DNA from: Glandiceps talaboti | Taxonomy: Eukaryota > Hemichordata > Enteropneusta > Spengelidae | Reading direction: 5' to 3' | Length of the DNA stretch: 64,000 nucleotides | Assembly: GCF_964340395.1 (NCBI RefSeq) | Contig: NC_135556.1 | Span: 5,993,501 to 6,057,500 of the forward strand | Shown: one piece after another, positions 11,346-22,975 of the stretch | Position numbering within the stretch: position 1 is the first letter of the stretch | How the letters are laid out: each line of letters opens with the position of its first letter | Translations under genes and position numbers: made by a program | The notes under the pieces: model-generated | What the model saw: only the letters and a program-made list of their open reading frames with translations | What the model was told of the DNA's origin: nothing | Databases searched by the model: none

Positions 11346-11454
11346 GTTAAAAAAATACGCAACACATTATTATTTGACGACATGCAGAACAGTGTCAACT
11401 TATAGGAAATCATGCATATCTGGTGTGTAGAAGAGAGTATAATCCCATTCCTGT

Positions 11455-11705
11455 CCCTTACTTGAATATGTAATATGTACGTATTTTTGAAACAATTGAT
11501 AACGTGTTCCCCGTGCCTAAATACTTGTATATAGTATGTATTTATGGTACAATTGGTGGAGTTTTCACCCAAACCTAAATACTTGTGTATAATATGTATG
11601 TACATTTGGTGGAGTATTCACCCTTACCTAAATACTTGTGTATAATATGCATTAATGGTACATTTGGTGGAGTGTTCACCCTTACCTAAATACTTGTATA
11701 AGATA
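11455..11705. repeat. Tandem repeat, about 58-60 bp unit, roughly four copies
   Basis: Successive units each contain 'cctaaatacttgt', 'ataatatg', 'ggtacatttggtggagt' and 'ttcaccc'. The first unit is the most diverged and the last is cut short after 'cctaaatacttgtata'. No link to a gene is seen. Confidence 0.9.
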
Positions 11706-13352
11706 GATTTAAACAAAGATGATATTTGCCAATATACAGCCTACATTTTAAATATGAACAGCACACTTGACAGCGTCACATGTTCACATTGTACAGTCTT
11801 GCCTCATAGTGTTTGAGAAATCAGTATCTCACTGTCTCTTATCTCAACAGATAATTTTGCTGCATGAAGAATAAAGAAACGTTGACCCTGTAAGAATGTG
11901 TAAGCGAGGATATCAAATTGCCAGAGATGTAAATATATTACGTCATAGGCAATGGTCATATGTTAACTGTGATAGTCTGATACATATTATGAGGGGTTGT
12001 AGTAGTCATGATAGAACAATTCAATGTAAACATAAGGTATCAACCAAATCTTCCATTAGATTAAGTAAATGAAAGGAGACAAATAATAGTGGAAATGATG
12101 CTGACATAGGTACTGGCAAATGGTAATTTGTTAGTAAGGATAGTTATTGTAGAAATGATGATGACATAGGTACTGGCAAATGGTAATTTGTCAGTATGGA
12201 TAGCCATTGTAGCAGTTAGCAATGACTATAAATGTTCCTTCTAGTAATTGATTTTTTGCCCAAACTGAGTAGATGTAGTTTGTATGCAATTCATAGACAG
12301 ATAAGACACAGTTTTATCATGCAGTAAAATATTGTAAGTTTAATAGGGCGTATGTTTTAAAGGAGTGATACTAGGGAATTGACATCTACATAAATATTCA
12401 GAGGGGAAATTGAACAATATCAATTTGACATTTGTACTGAGAGCTTTCCCTACTCATAGTACCATACAAATGCAGACACAACACAATCATGACATCGAGG
12501 TACTTCTGCCATGGAAGACTTTCACTATTAACAAATCAATGCAAATTGTGAAGCATTCCAACACTTTCCAAACAGTGTATCTACTAGTTAGATACGAATG
12601 CAAGTACAACCACCGTTGACGAACAGAACCTGTTACAAGCAGGGAATGAAAACAACCCAATTAAATTAATACACACAGAGTCCTGGAAATATAGAGAGAG
12701 ACAAGTATTACGTTCCGTCATTTGATAATACCAGTTACATGGCCACTTGAAGTTTGATGTTCACCTGGCAATTTATGCTAATACAAAGAGGCCATAAAAC
12801 TGTTCTTATCAAACCATGAAATGTAATACAAGTCTGTGCAGTTCCAACATGTTGTTTAAAGTGTTATTCATCCAATTATTTTTTTTTACATTCCCTGTTT
12901 GTAACAGGTAGTAGGTTCGTCAGCGGTCCGATGTCGGCGGTTATATTACATGAGATTTGAATTTCCATCTTCTCTCTGGTGAGAATGTATTTTGAACTCC
13001 TTGTATGTTGGTAAGTACAAATAATAACTGACAAGATACATCCCTTACTGTCCGAGTGTTTTGCATATTATATAATAAAAACTTCTTCTTTTGAACACAA
13101 CTATCCTTCTCATCATGTATATTTGATATTGACCTCGTCAGAAAGTAATTTCATGAATCCAAGTTAAAATGTATTTGTTTGGAGCAGAAGGTTACTTACT
13201 ACAGCACTTTAAGCGTGTGTGTTTCTTAAAATCCTGTGTCGACTTTGAAATGCCACAAAGGTGAAAATAACTAAGAGACGCTTTGGTACACTCTTAGTAT
13301 TTGTCAAGACAAGGATATTTTGGTAAATGTGATGTCATCATGCATGGTTGGT

Positions 13353-13353
<1 letters not shown>
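11706..13353. other. Intergenic with one 60-bp tandem duplication
   Basis: No gene recognised. At 12092-12211 a 60-bp unit is present twice with exact 60-bp spacing ('gacataggtactggcaaatg' starts both cores) and a few substitutions between copies. The remainder is plain AT-rich sequence. Confidence 0.55.
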
Positions 13354-13384
<31 letters not shown>

Positions 13385-13455
13385 TGTATGTATGTATGTA
13401 TGTATGTAGTACCGTAGCCTGCAGGGGGGGGGCAGTTGCCCCCCTGAGAATTTGG
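13354..13455. repeat. GTAT array joined to a G-run / C-run motif
   Basis: About fourteen GTAT units (13354-13409) are followed directly by 'accgtagcctgca', a G run, 'cagttg' and a C run. The same 'ccgtagcct' plus G-run combination adjoins a GTAT array at 17.1 kb in the other orientation, which suggests a shared parent repeat. Confidence 0.7.
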
Positions 13456-14062
13456 AAAAAAGCTAGAAAAAAGCGACTTTTTGAATACATAGCGATGTTA
13501 ATAAATCGTTATTTACGTTATGATTCCTAGCATGCGCGATTTAAATTGATGGTTCAATAAAGTCAAAAGTGACTGTACACTGACTCCTCGCTAATATGTA
13601 TCTTATATCTCTATTGTACGCTGGCTTAACTTTGAATAAAAAAATGTGTCCAGTTAAAAATTGTAACTTTAAAAATTCTTTGCGCAGGAAAGTGCAAAAG
13701 AAGTTCACATGCACTGTGCATTTTCCGCGAGTAACAGTAGTCTTGAAAGTCTCCTTCATTCCAAAATAGCAAGTCGCAATAATGTCAGAGAGTTAAACTC
13801 CAAAAAAGACGGAAAAAGTCGTTCAACGCGAGGTCGCCTGTTGCATGCAGTGACTCCGAAGATGGACTCGACCTCATTTACATCTTGTTCCTTATATTAA
13901 AACATTTACCGATAAAACGGCAGACCTCTTTTTTGGAATATCTGGTAGCCCTGAAATATTGTTAAACTAGGTACGCATTTTAAGATCCACTCTTTAAAGA
14001 TCCACTTTCAATAATTGTGTTCGGCGTTGTCTTTGGTTAAAATGTTGTTTGATATAATTTGA
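13456..14062. other. Intergenic, no gene recognised
   Basis: Sequence between the GTAT repeat and the truncated retrotransposon. Short frames on both strands show no recognisable domain. Confidence 0.5.
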
Positions 14063-15181
14063 AATTCAACACTTGGTATTTTTATCGATTTTTCAAAGGC
14101 TTTCGATACTGTAAACCATACTATTTTACTTGCAAAGCTTGAACATTACGGAATCAGAGGTTTACCACTCAAGTGGTTCTCTAGTTATTTGCATTCACGG
14201 AGTCAGTATGTCAGCATCAATAATATAGCTTCAAGCAGATTAAATATTACCTGTGGTGTCCCTCAGGGGTCAATCCTAGGACCTATCTTATTCTTGATAT
14301 ACATAAACGACATTCCAAATTCCTCCAATCTTTTCAATTTTAAGCTTTATGCAGATGATTCAAACTTATTTCATTCTATCCAGGAAACCCATAACAATAT
14401 ATCCCTCAATCTAGCTAATGTTGAATTTCATCAGGTAAATAAATGGTGTGATGCTAACCGACTGACTATGAATGTAAATAAAACAGAACACATGGTAATT
14501 AGAAGTAAACATAACAGTAAAGAAGTAATTGGGTCTATAACTCTTAATGACAGGGTGGTTAGAGAAGCTAACAGCACATCGTTCATTGGGATTCACCTAG
14601 ACAGTAATTTAACTTGGAAAACTCACATTGTAGACGTAAAGAAAAAGATCTGTAAATTTACTGGAATATTTTACAGGCTTCGACAACTGGTCCCATGTTC
14701 AACTCTCCTAATGTTGTACAATACCTTTGTATTACCACACATTTCCTATGGCCTTGAAGTGTGGGGAAGTTCATGTAAAACATATCTCAAAGAGATTTTA
14801 CTTGCACAGAAAAGGATTGTTCGTGTCATTACGGGGAGTAAATATAATGCACATACCGCACCTTTATTTAAAAAGCTCAGTATTCTTGATATATACAAAC
14901 AGTTTGACTATCAGATTGGAATTTTTGTTCATGATGTACTACACGATAAACTTCCGCCACACTTCAAGGACTACTTTTCGAATATCGAACATTGTCATGA
15001 TACTAGGCGGAAATTGAGAGGAGACCTCCATGTACCAAAATACAAGAGTAATTTTGGTCAGTCTTCTGTCAAGTTCACTGGTTCACAGATATGGAACAAC
15101 ATTCCATATACAATTCGCAGTCACCCAAGCAGACACAAATTCAAGAAAGATTACAAAGAGTTTCTTCTTGTAAATATGTAA
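14063..15181 (+). CDS. Reverse transcriptase C-terminal part (ORF2 fragment)
   Basis: A continuous 372-codon frame with no genuine start codon at its head, as expected for a 5'-truncated copy. Motif A is seen as FIDFSKAFDTVNH near residue 7, motif B as CGVPQGSILGPILFLIYIND near residue 70, and the catalytic YADD of motif C at about residue 96 (14348-14359). After the thumb region the C-terminal domain ends with IWNNIP and a basic tail, a pattern common in CR1/L2-type ORF2 proteins. The endonuclease domain and the N-terminal part of the RT domain (fingers) are missing, so the protein cannot be active by itself. Full-length ORF2 in this group is usually 900-1000 residues. The clade (L2, CR1, Rex or Crack) cannot be settled from this fragment. 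Confidence 0.85.
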   Translation, partial: NSTLGIFIDFSKAFDTVNHTILLAKLEHYGIRGLPLKWFSSYLHSRSQYVSINNIASSRLNITCGVPQGSILGPILFLIYINDIPNSSNLFNFKLYADDSNLFHSIQETHNNISLNLANVEFHQVNKWCDANRLTMNVNKTEHMVIRSKHNSKEVIGSITLNDRVVREANSTSFIGIHLDSNLTWKTHIVDVKKKICKFTGIFYRLRQLVPCSTLLMLYNTFVLPHISYGLEVWGSSCKTYLKEILLAQKRIVRVITGSKYNAHTAPLFKKLSILDIYKQFDYQIGIFVHDVLHDKLPPHFKDYFSNIEHCHDTRRKLRGDLHVPKYKSNFGQSSVKFTGSQIWNNIPYTIRSHPSRHKFKKDYKEFLLVNM

Positions 15182-15462
15182 AATTTTCGCGCATTTTCAT
15201 TTTCATTTTTCATGTACAGTATGTAGTTTGTGAGTTTTTGCAGCAGTCACCTGATCTTTTTTTTCATTGTAATATTTATACTAGTGTATGAGTTTTGAGT
15301 GGCTAGACTAGATTAGTTATAGAAACTATTTTCTAGCCTCTCGCCCGCTCTGATACAATTATGCACACATTGTGTATTATATGCTTTCAATTGTTATGTA
15401 TTATTTTTTTTTTGTGATGGGTAATTAAATTACAATTACAATTACAATTACAATAATTATCT
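14063..15462 (+). mobile_element. CR1/L2-like non-LTR retrotransposon, 5'-truncated
   Basis: This is the 3' part of a non-LTR retrotransposon. It starts inside the reverse transcriptase domain just upstream of motif A, runs through the end of ORF2 (stop at 15179-15181), has about 240 bp of 3' untranslated sequence and ends in a short tandem tail of ATTACA units (about 15424-15455). Ending in a short repeat and not poly-A is typical of the CR1/L2/Jockey group, and 5' truncation is usual for target-primed reverse transcription. Target-site duplications could not be made out. The frame has no stops or frameshifts, so the insertion may be fairly young. The 5' boundary is placed where homology-like sequence starts (a stop at 14060-14062 lies just before) and is approximate. 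Confidence 0.85.
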
Positions 15463-17079
15463 CATTGCACTGACACTAGCGTTATTACGCAATTCATTTT
15501 GAAGCGACAACTTGCTATGGAAAGAATGGCCCTGAATTTGTAAACAGAGCTGTACCTTCGACATCAAAATCCAAACTTCAATCACTTCCATTATAATGAT
15601 AATGACAAGGAGAATTCACTGATTTCACCTTGGGTTCCAAGATAAAGGAGGGCCATAAAAGTGTTGGGAGTAGGGTAAAGAAAATGATTATTTTGTTGTG
15701 TTACTTAATTGAGAAAGCACCATCCAATTTTTTTTTATTTAAAAGTTTTTTTTTACTTTGAATGTGATATCTTTTCGGCAACTACTTTGAAAGATGTGAT
15801 ATTAGGCCAGGAAAAACGAAAAAGCTGTTCAACCTACCCATATATTTTTTTTGGTGATGGGCAATATATCCTCATGCGGGCTTCGCATTTGTTTCAAAAT
15901 TAAGGATATTTCTTTATATTTTCTGAATAGTACATGTAACCATATACATTTGAGTCTATTCCAAACTATATAATATCTTATACAGTGGTTCACTTGGCTC
16001 TGCTGATGCATATAAGCATGAATTGAGATTAAATTAAGCTGTTGTATATCCAATGTGCACTAAAAAGAATTGAGCAAAGGTTTACGACCATGGAAGTGGG
16101 CTGAACAGTCATAGGGCCATCAAAGTCGAAATGTTTTGCTCTTTATTCGGGATTTTTGGGAACCAAATTAAACTTCAGGAGAAGTCATTTACCAAGTGCA
16201 CATCCGCAAAATATTTTTCAGCTTTGCCACAACAAAATACACTTCCAGATTATATGTAATGTATAGCATAATTGTTTAAATTCTGGTATTTTATTACCAT
16301 ATTCAAGTATTGTAAAACTTTAAATTATGTCTATGGTTTGATACTTTAAGCCTCTAAATGGCCTCCTACACTGTCTTATTTTCAATTTTTTTTCACCTTT
16401 GGAGTTGTCTCTCCAATCAGTAGCAATCAAGGTGATAATTGTCTTTCTCCCAAAACAGATGGATGGAGTCTGGCTAAGTACCTCCCTGTATATGTTAGAG
16501 CTAATTAGAGACATCTCCGTATGCGTGTGAAATCCACATCCTGTGGAAAGTAATCTCATCAGAGTATTATTGTTGTTGGCTATCACTGTTACTTTAATGT
16601 ATCATATTGTACCACATAATTTTATATCTCCACTTTAGTGTAGGTGGCAGAAGGGGTGGCTAAAATAATGCTTGAGTTTCCTTTGGCGGGTCTTAACATT
16701 TTTTGAGAAGAGAGGTTGAGAGGACTACAACATTTATTTAATTAACCGTGAATTGTGTACATTTCCTAACTGTAGCTATGCAGACAAATTGCATGAGATA
16801 GTATCAAGATGACTGAATAAGTTCTATCTAAACTCGACCTGAAATATTTTGCGATCATTATATATGGTTTGTTTTATCCTTGTCAAGCATTGTGAAAAAA
16901 TGAAATTCTACCTACTTACCCAATATGATGGGGTAGGTTGCCCCTTGACCGGCTTTTTTATTTTTTCTAGCCTTACATATGATATTTAATTGCATATGCT
17001 AAAATAGATATTATGTAAAATGTATGCAAATTTATGTAAATTAAATATTAAATGCATGGTTGCACCGAGACAAAGTTCT
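15463..17079. other. Intergenic, no gene recognised
   Basis: AT-rich sequence with short frames on both strands and no recognisable domains or repeats. Confidence 0.5.
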
Positions 17080-17207
17080 GCCCCCCCCCCGGCAATTTGG
17101 TCAGGCTACGGCCCTGGTATGTATGTGTGTATATGTATGTATGTACATGTATGTATGTATGTATGTATGTATGTATGTATGTATGTATGTATGCATGCGT
17201 GCGTGCG

Positions 17208-17246
<39 letters not shown>

Positions 17247-17326
17247 ATGTATGTATGTATGTATATGTGCATGCATGTGTGCATGTATGTATGTATGTAT
17301 GTATGTATGTATGTATGTATGTATGT
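17080..17326. repeat. C-run motif joined to a GTAT / GT / GCAT compound array
   Basis: A C run (17081-17091) is followed by 'ggcaatttggtcaggctacg' and 'gccctggtat', then GTAT units interrupted by GCGT and GT blocks up to 17326. The reverse complement of the 'aggctacgg' part resembles the 'ccgtagcct' motif at 13.4 kb. Overlapping frames rich in Cys-Met-Tyr-Val and, on the other strand, His-Thr-Tyr-Ile are array read-throughs. Confidence 0.85.
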
Positions 17327-18088
17327 GTTACATGTCGGAAACAACATTGTCAGGTTCACCATAACCACCAACCCAACAACAGCGGAGATGGCAATTGTAG
17401 CATTTCCAATCAGCTGTTCACCATGGTTATACTAAATTGCTTCGTTTGCCGATATCATGTACCTACTCGCATAACCCCTCCCCCCTGAGAATGAACGCAG
17501 TAATGACTCCAAACGTAAATACCGTCGAATTCATGTAAATTATAGTATACATTTCCAGCGACAAGAGTGACGTAGAACGTGTAAAGGGGGTTATGTTATT
17601 TCACAAAATAAAAACACGCCATTACGTGATTTAAGATTAAAATATACAATTCCCTCATTATGCGTGTATAATTCCACTAATAGTTTTGATATTTAAAAAC
17701 TTTGTACCTTGGTCATATTAGATTTATGTTATCGTCAAACATAATACCAATCATCGTGGAAGGAGCATTCGTGTTTCCGTTTTCACATCACACATTCCGT
17801 TAGTTCAAAATTTACGAGAACACATTGAATCCTTAGACTCACCTCGAAATTTGTGACGTCACTGCATTTCATCTGTCGAACAGAGGTTTTATGAGTTAAA
17901 AGCCTTTCTCTAGCAATAAGCTTAATGAAATACTCTGGTTTGAATTAGATGTCACAGCATGTCAGCATACTATATTTTTTGTGATATCAATATATATGCA
18001 CATGTTCTACATGTTCTATCACACTGCACAGTGCGTTGGTGGCATGAAATGAGGGTGTTTATTTGCACGTTGGTTTATACATACACGG

Positions 18089-18120
<32 letters not shown>

Positions 18121-19683
18121 CATACAGATGGTATGAGTTGATTTGGTACACTGTGCTCGCTCTGTATGTATGTACACTGTCAAAGTAAACTAGGCGGATG
18201 ATACGACATTACATTTCTTGTAGAACACTATAACTCTTATTCCATGTAATTGGATCGAAATACCTTTGAAAATAAATGACGTATTCTATGTCTGAAATAG
18301 AAAAGAAATTGTATGTCATATTTAACCCCTTTCAACTTGTGTTTATCTTTCCAGCTCTGAAGTAGCATACTTCTACACATTACAGATATCGCCTATTCGG
18401 TTGTGTTTGTCTTCAATTTCCTTCTGTAAACGAACGGATCTCCAAGCACACCAAACACAGTGCTAGTGAGAGCACTGTATTTGAGAAGTCAACACCCTTA
18501 GAGCGCGATCAACTGATAATATCTTTGTAAATGTCTGTGTGCACTTTAACTCAAAATCCACAAATTTATATTTACAATCGATTTCCCCGCTACATTAATG
18601 TCTATAATGGCAATCCAAAATGGAAGAATATATCCGGAAATGTTGCTTACTGTTTTAATTAGTTATTATTGGACGGAAAATAGCACTCTGTTGAATTAGT
18701 GAATTGTATGGAACATCATGAGAACAGTTTTAATGGCGGGAATGAATGATTAAGACATTTTGTGATTTTTGACGACATTATGTTACTTGTTCAAAGATTG
18801 ATTCTACAACAGCTACGTAAATATTTATCCTTTGTAATGGAGGTTGAAAACCTTGCTTGACAGTGCCATGAGTACATTCATGAAATGTCGAAGAGATGCT
18901 GCGATACATCTTTCGGAGGGGTGGGGGGAGTTGATCTTTACCTAATTGACAATGGCTGAGAATCTGTATTCACCACCATCTTTCAATTACATACAAGTAT
19001 TGTAGCCTTTGAAGGAATTGGATAAAAAGATATGTTGATAATCGAAAACAAAATTGAAACCAATGTCACTAAAGTAAAGATCACAGTTGTTTTCGGGTAG
19101 AAATACCGTAATTTTACGAACTGACTTGATTAACAGTCAAAGAATTATCGGTGCAATCTACTTCTATTGGTGATTTGTGTACATGTTGATTGGACATTCA
19201 TGCAAACAGGGAATGCTTCGCGTTGAGCAAATCCAAATTACATTTAGGCAAACTTAATTACCACTTCCCACCTCTCCAATATACTTCGAAATCGCCTAAA
19301 ACATGTGTCGTAGAGATCTCACCAATCATCTTTGGTTATAATTTCACAATTTAGACGGCACAGAAGGGAAAATATATCTAATAATTAAGATATATATCGT
19401 TAAATATAAATGAAAATGAAACGTTCTAAAACATATTTGAAATATCTTCCAACCAAATCGAATTACTCAAGAGTCTTCAGCTGAAAATTGGTTAGCAGGA
19501 TTGTAACCTACGGAATAGATATGAAATATGGAACATATCTCATTAATGATTGGCAAACACCAATGTATAAAGTCTTTCAAACGCTTATCATCATCCAATG
19601 AAACGCAAAATGGCTTTGGATCTTAGTATAAACGGAAAATGGTTATTGTAGAGATTCCGGACCTACCGATTACAACATTACTA
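17327..19683. other. Intergenic with a short ATAC array
   Basis: No gene recognised. An ATAC array of about nine units lies at 18092-18126. Otherwise unremarkable AT-rich sequence. Confidence 0.5.
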
Positions 19684-20080
19684 TTTACAGTATAAACAAT
19701 TTAGCCTTGGTGTTTCACTCATATAATATAACATTGTTCACACACGCTCAAGACAACTTCAAATTCAAAAGAAACAATTACATAGGTACAGTGCACAGTA
19801 GGGATGTAGAAGTAAAATTGATATGTTGATTATCAGTTGGAAAATAAACAATTCAAGCCATTGAAATCATTAATACATGTTTAATGTTTTCATTAGAAGC
19901 CTGTTGCTACTGCACTGTGAACGTATAGCAATGAGTACCACTTTTGTGGGGAAATGATCTAGCTGTGGGTGTTGTGCCTCCGATATTGTTAATCAAGAGT
20001 TGAAATATGTCTATCTTTGTGTCAAAAATGTAATGTCCCATAAGTGAAACATCAAGCCAACATCATTTATCAACTGTAAA
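19684..20080. mobile_element. MITE-like element, family B copy 2
   Basis: The ends are inverted repeats: left 'tttacagtataaacaattta' then 'gccttggtgtttcact', right 'aagtgaaacatcaagccaac' then 'atcatttatcaactgtaaa'. The body is collinear with copy 1 at 2546-2952 at roughly 75-80% by eye. 397 bp, non-coding, same orientation as copy 1. Unlike copy 1 its right end is single. Confidence 0.85.
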
Positions 20081-20738
20081 CATCTTCTATGAAATTGTTA
20101 TCAACTGTGTGTTGTCAATCTGTGGGAGGTACTACGTCATCAGCATCACATGTCAGTGGAAATACAACAAACGTAATGATGTCACCACGATATATTTGTC
20201 GATTAATATAATTATGATATCTTTGGGGGCTGCAGAATAAATATCAATCTGCTTTTTCTTTTCTTTTTTTATGAAATTAGATTTCTATTTCTAATTTCTC
20301 TCTAGCTGCTAACCCAATATGTTCCTGTATGCCTATAAGCGAGAACGTGAGGCGGTTGTGTCACAAGATGATGCCTATAAATTAAAGTATGTAATGTGAT
20401 TAAAATTAAGATTGCAAAAACAAACGACGAATAGAACGGATGTTGAATTACCTTAGGCACTGTACTCTGGCACGTTTCTGTATGAGTGAGGTAACATTTG
20501 AAGTAATTGGACATGGGATCCTTAAGAATGCAGATCAAGCATACCTAATAGCTGATAAAATAACAGTACATGCATGAAGTCACATTGCGTGTAACCCAGA
20601 GAATTCTGGAGATAGCTAAATTGAGTCAGACCACAGGCACAACAGTATACACAGAGCAACTGAAGTATCGGCAAAATAAGCCACGCAACTTTGTTTGACA
20701 TCTATCTACATTCTCAAATTAACTTGCTTATTTTACTG
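20081..20738. other. Intergenic, no gene recognised
   Basis: No coding frame or repeat recognised; a 78-codon minus-strand frame at 20538-20302 shows no family resemblance. Confidence 0.5.
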
Positions 20739-21078
20739 AATATATATGGCCACATGGATGAAAAATGTGTATCTATTTTTGAGTTTTAATTCATAAAAAA
20801 ATCTACATGTTTATGTACTTGAAAAAACAATGTGATACAACATATATACATTCCTTTTGTTTTTTAATGCAAAAGGTTAAAAACGTGTGTAAAACGTTGC
20901 TGTATGTATAATAAGAAGCGTTTTACACACTTTGTTTTAGCTGTTTGCCATTTTAATAAGTTACAAAGACAGACATGGTCGATACTGGTTCACATTATTT
21001 TTCATCAAAGTAAGAAATTATAGAGTTCTCTTAAAAATCCAAATAAATACCAAATTATCATCCATGTGGCCACTTTAA
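20739..21078. mobile_element. MITE-like element, family D copy 1
   Basis: The left end 'atggccacatggatga' is inverted at the right end ('tcatccatgtggccactttaa'-type sequence; the reverse reads 'ttaaagtggccacatggatg'). A further internal hairpin is formed by 'gtgtgtaaaacg' (about 20884) and 'cgttttacacac' (to about 20931). The same TTAAAGTGG(C/A)CATATGGAT-type terminus occurs at 55.5 kb and 60.0 kb. About 340 bp, non-coding. The left TTAAAGT is degraded. Confidence 0.7.
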
Positions 21079-22080
21079 CATCAACAACTTTTTATTTGTG
21101 CCCAACATGTATTCTAGTTGTTGCATAATATTTTACTGCACATACATACTCGTTAAATAAAAATGATTCATATTTGTCTTCAAAACAAAGTTGTGTATGT
21201 AACTTTACTAAAACTAACAAACACTCAGAATGAAAAAAAAACCTTTCTAATTTGTGTTCTCAATGCATCCAACCTGCTTGCATGATGTTCTACTGCAATA
21301 CAATACGTAAAATCAAAACTTTTAGGTTTATAACAAAACAAACAACAGAATTGTATTCTTTTCTGTGAAATGATACTACGTATCCTAAGAGTAGGATGGA
21401 TGCCTAAGCCCAGAGACTTGTATCAGCCAGGTTGGGTAGCTGTGATATAAATTATGGATGGTATGACGTCATCATCACAATCGCGACCTTATATTTATTC
21501 ATGACAAAGACGGAATTAAGTTGGTAGCCCTATGTAGTACATACAAGTCGTACGGCAGTTATGTTATGCAAATTAGTCTTAAGAACCACCTTGTCTGAAT
21601 ATTTAAAGTAATTATCTTTTTGCCTGTCTAGTATCTTTTTGCTATTTGTTTACAGTTAAATCTTACATTAGTGGCTACATGTCTGTCCAATAGACATAAC
21701 AATTCTAGGGACTAATGCAGGTCCCTTGGAAGAATACTTGTAATTGGAAAAATAAAAAAAGTTGATAACATTTACCTGAAAAAACGTAACAAACTCAAAT
21801 CATTTGAAGATTATGAGACTTAAGAAATCTCCGAAGGGGCTGGTGGCAGTCTAATTTTTTCCTACAAAACAAAGTTTAACTTGAGTATGCAGTTTTAAGA
21901 AACTTTTTACTTGAGTTCAACGTGTTTGCATAATGTCCTACACATACCTCAAATCAGAACTTTCATGTTTGTCTTCAAAGCAAAGCTGAACTTAATTGTG
22001 ATTGTAATTTTACTGAAAATAGCGAAATAAAAAAAAACTTTCTATTACCACGCTAACCTAAAATATTCGTCACTTGATTA
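21079..22080. repeat. Three diverged direct repeats, about 180 bp, irregularly spaced
   Basis: Segments starting near 21120, 21275 and 21930 share the order: 'gcat(a/g)atgt(t/c)cta' or similar, 'actgca' or 'acacatac', 'tttgtcttcaaa(a/g)caaag' or 'ggtttataacaaaac', and (first and third) 'gtaactttact(a/g)aaa' followed by an A run and 'ctttcta'. Divergence is high, so the boundaries are approximate. No coding sequence recognised. Confidence 0.45.
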
Positions 22081-22860
22081 TACTAACAGCTTTCTAAATG
22101 TCTGTTGGATACCTTTGCTAAAGATGCACCGGAGTCCTAATTTATGCATCGATGCATTTGACTTCTCTTTGGGAAACATGATAAAAAGGTACATCACAGT
22201 GAAGGTACAAGTAAGAGCCTCCTTTGTCATACAAAGCGTTGCTGCTATAGAGAGGAATACATGGTTTACAAGACCAGAATTATAATGTGGCAATGGTTTG
22301 AATTTGAAATAGCATGGTTCCGTTTTGCATTCGTATACAAGAATTCGAAGACGCAGGTGATGTTTAAGTTTGTATGTATCAGCCACGAGTCTTACCCCAT
22401 GGGATGTCGTAAATAGCTTACAATGATTTTAGGTCACCGTTATTATTGGAAAAGACGATTGCCTCTCACAGTAAGATATTTTACCATGTTTTGCAATCAA
22501 TATATACCTACGGGAATTTTTAATTCTCGAAGCATACATCAGTTTTGATAATGAAAGGAATTCATTGCCTAATTTTAACTTTGACTCCGCAATTTTGAAA
22601 TTCAATTGAACATATGCCGAGAGCTTTGTTTCAAGTGTAAATTACAGCAACATTTAGGACCAAAACATATTTGTCAATATTGTGTATAATTTTAAACTCA
22701 TTTGCAAACTCCAATATTTGCCCAGTATAGTAGTTACAGAAAATGTTTTCATGAAGTAACTTTAGTATGGTGAAAATAACTGAACAGTGAAATGTTCTAA
22801 GAGGCCTATCCTGGAGATTCAACATTCCCACACATTCAACAAATAATATTTTTGAGGAAA
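22081..22860. other. Intergenic, no gene recognised
   Basis: A 102-codon minus-strand frame (22386-22078) has a mixed, somewhat protein-like composition but no recognisable motif, no strong splice context and no partner exon, so it is left uncalled. Confidence 0.45.
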
Positions 22861-22877
22861 CGATGACACAGATGGGC

Positions 22878-22920
<43 letters not shown>

Positions 22921-22975
22921 AAGACTTTTCATCCCTAATATATATCAACCTTCCTTACGGAAGGTAAAAATGAGC
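22861..22975. repeat. GACA array with shared flanks, copy 3
   Basis: About eleven GACA units (22878-22920) are followed by 'ccttccttacggaaggtaaa' and 'aatg', the same end as at 4.73 kb, which itself forms a small palindrome. The upstream 'tttttgaggaaacgatgaca' resembles the 'tttttgagatatcg' that precedes the 4.68 kb array. Confidence 0.75.

Noticed and set aside
17020-17488. Long overlapping frames rich in Cys-Met-Tyr-Val (plus) and His-Thr-Tyr-Ile (minus)
   Set aside because: They are translations of the GTAT/GT array; all frames of a 4-bp repeat lacking stops stay open.
22078-22386. 102-codon minus-strand frame, possible exon
   Set aside because: Mixed composition but no motif, no convincing splice sites and no companion exon.
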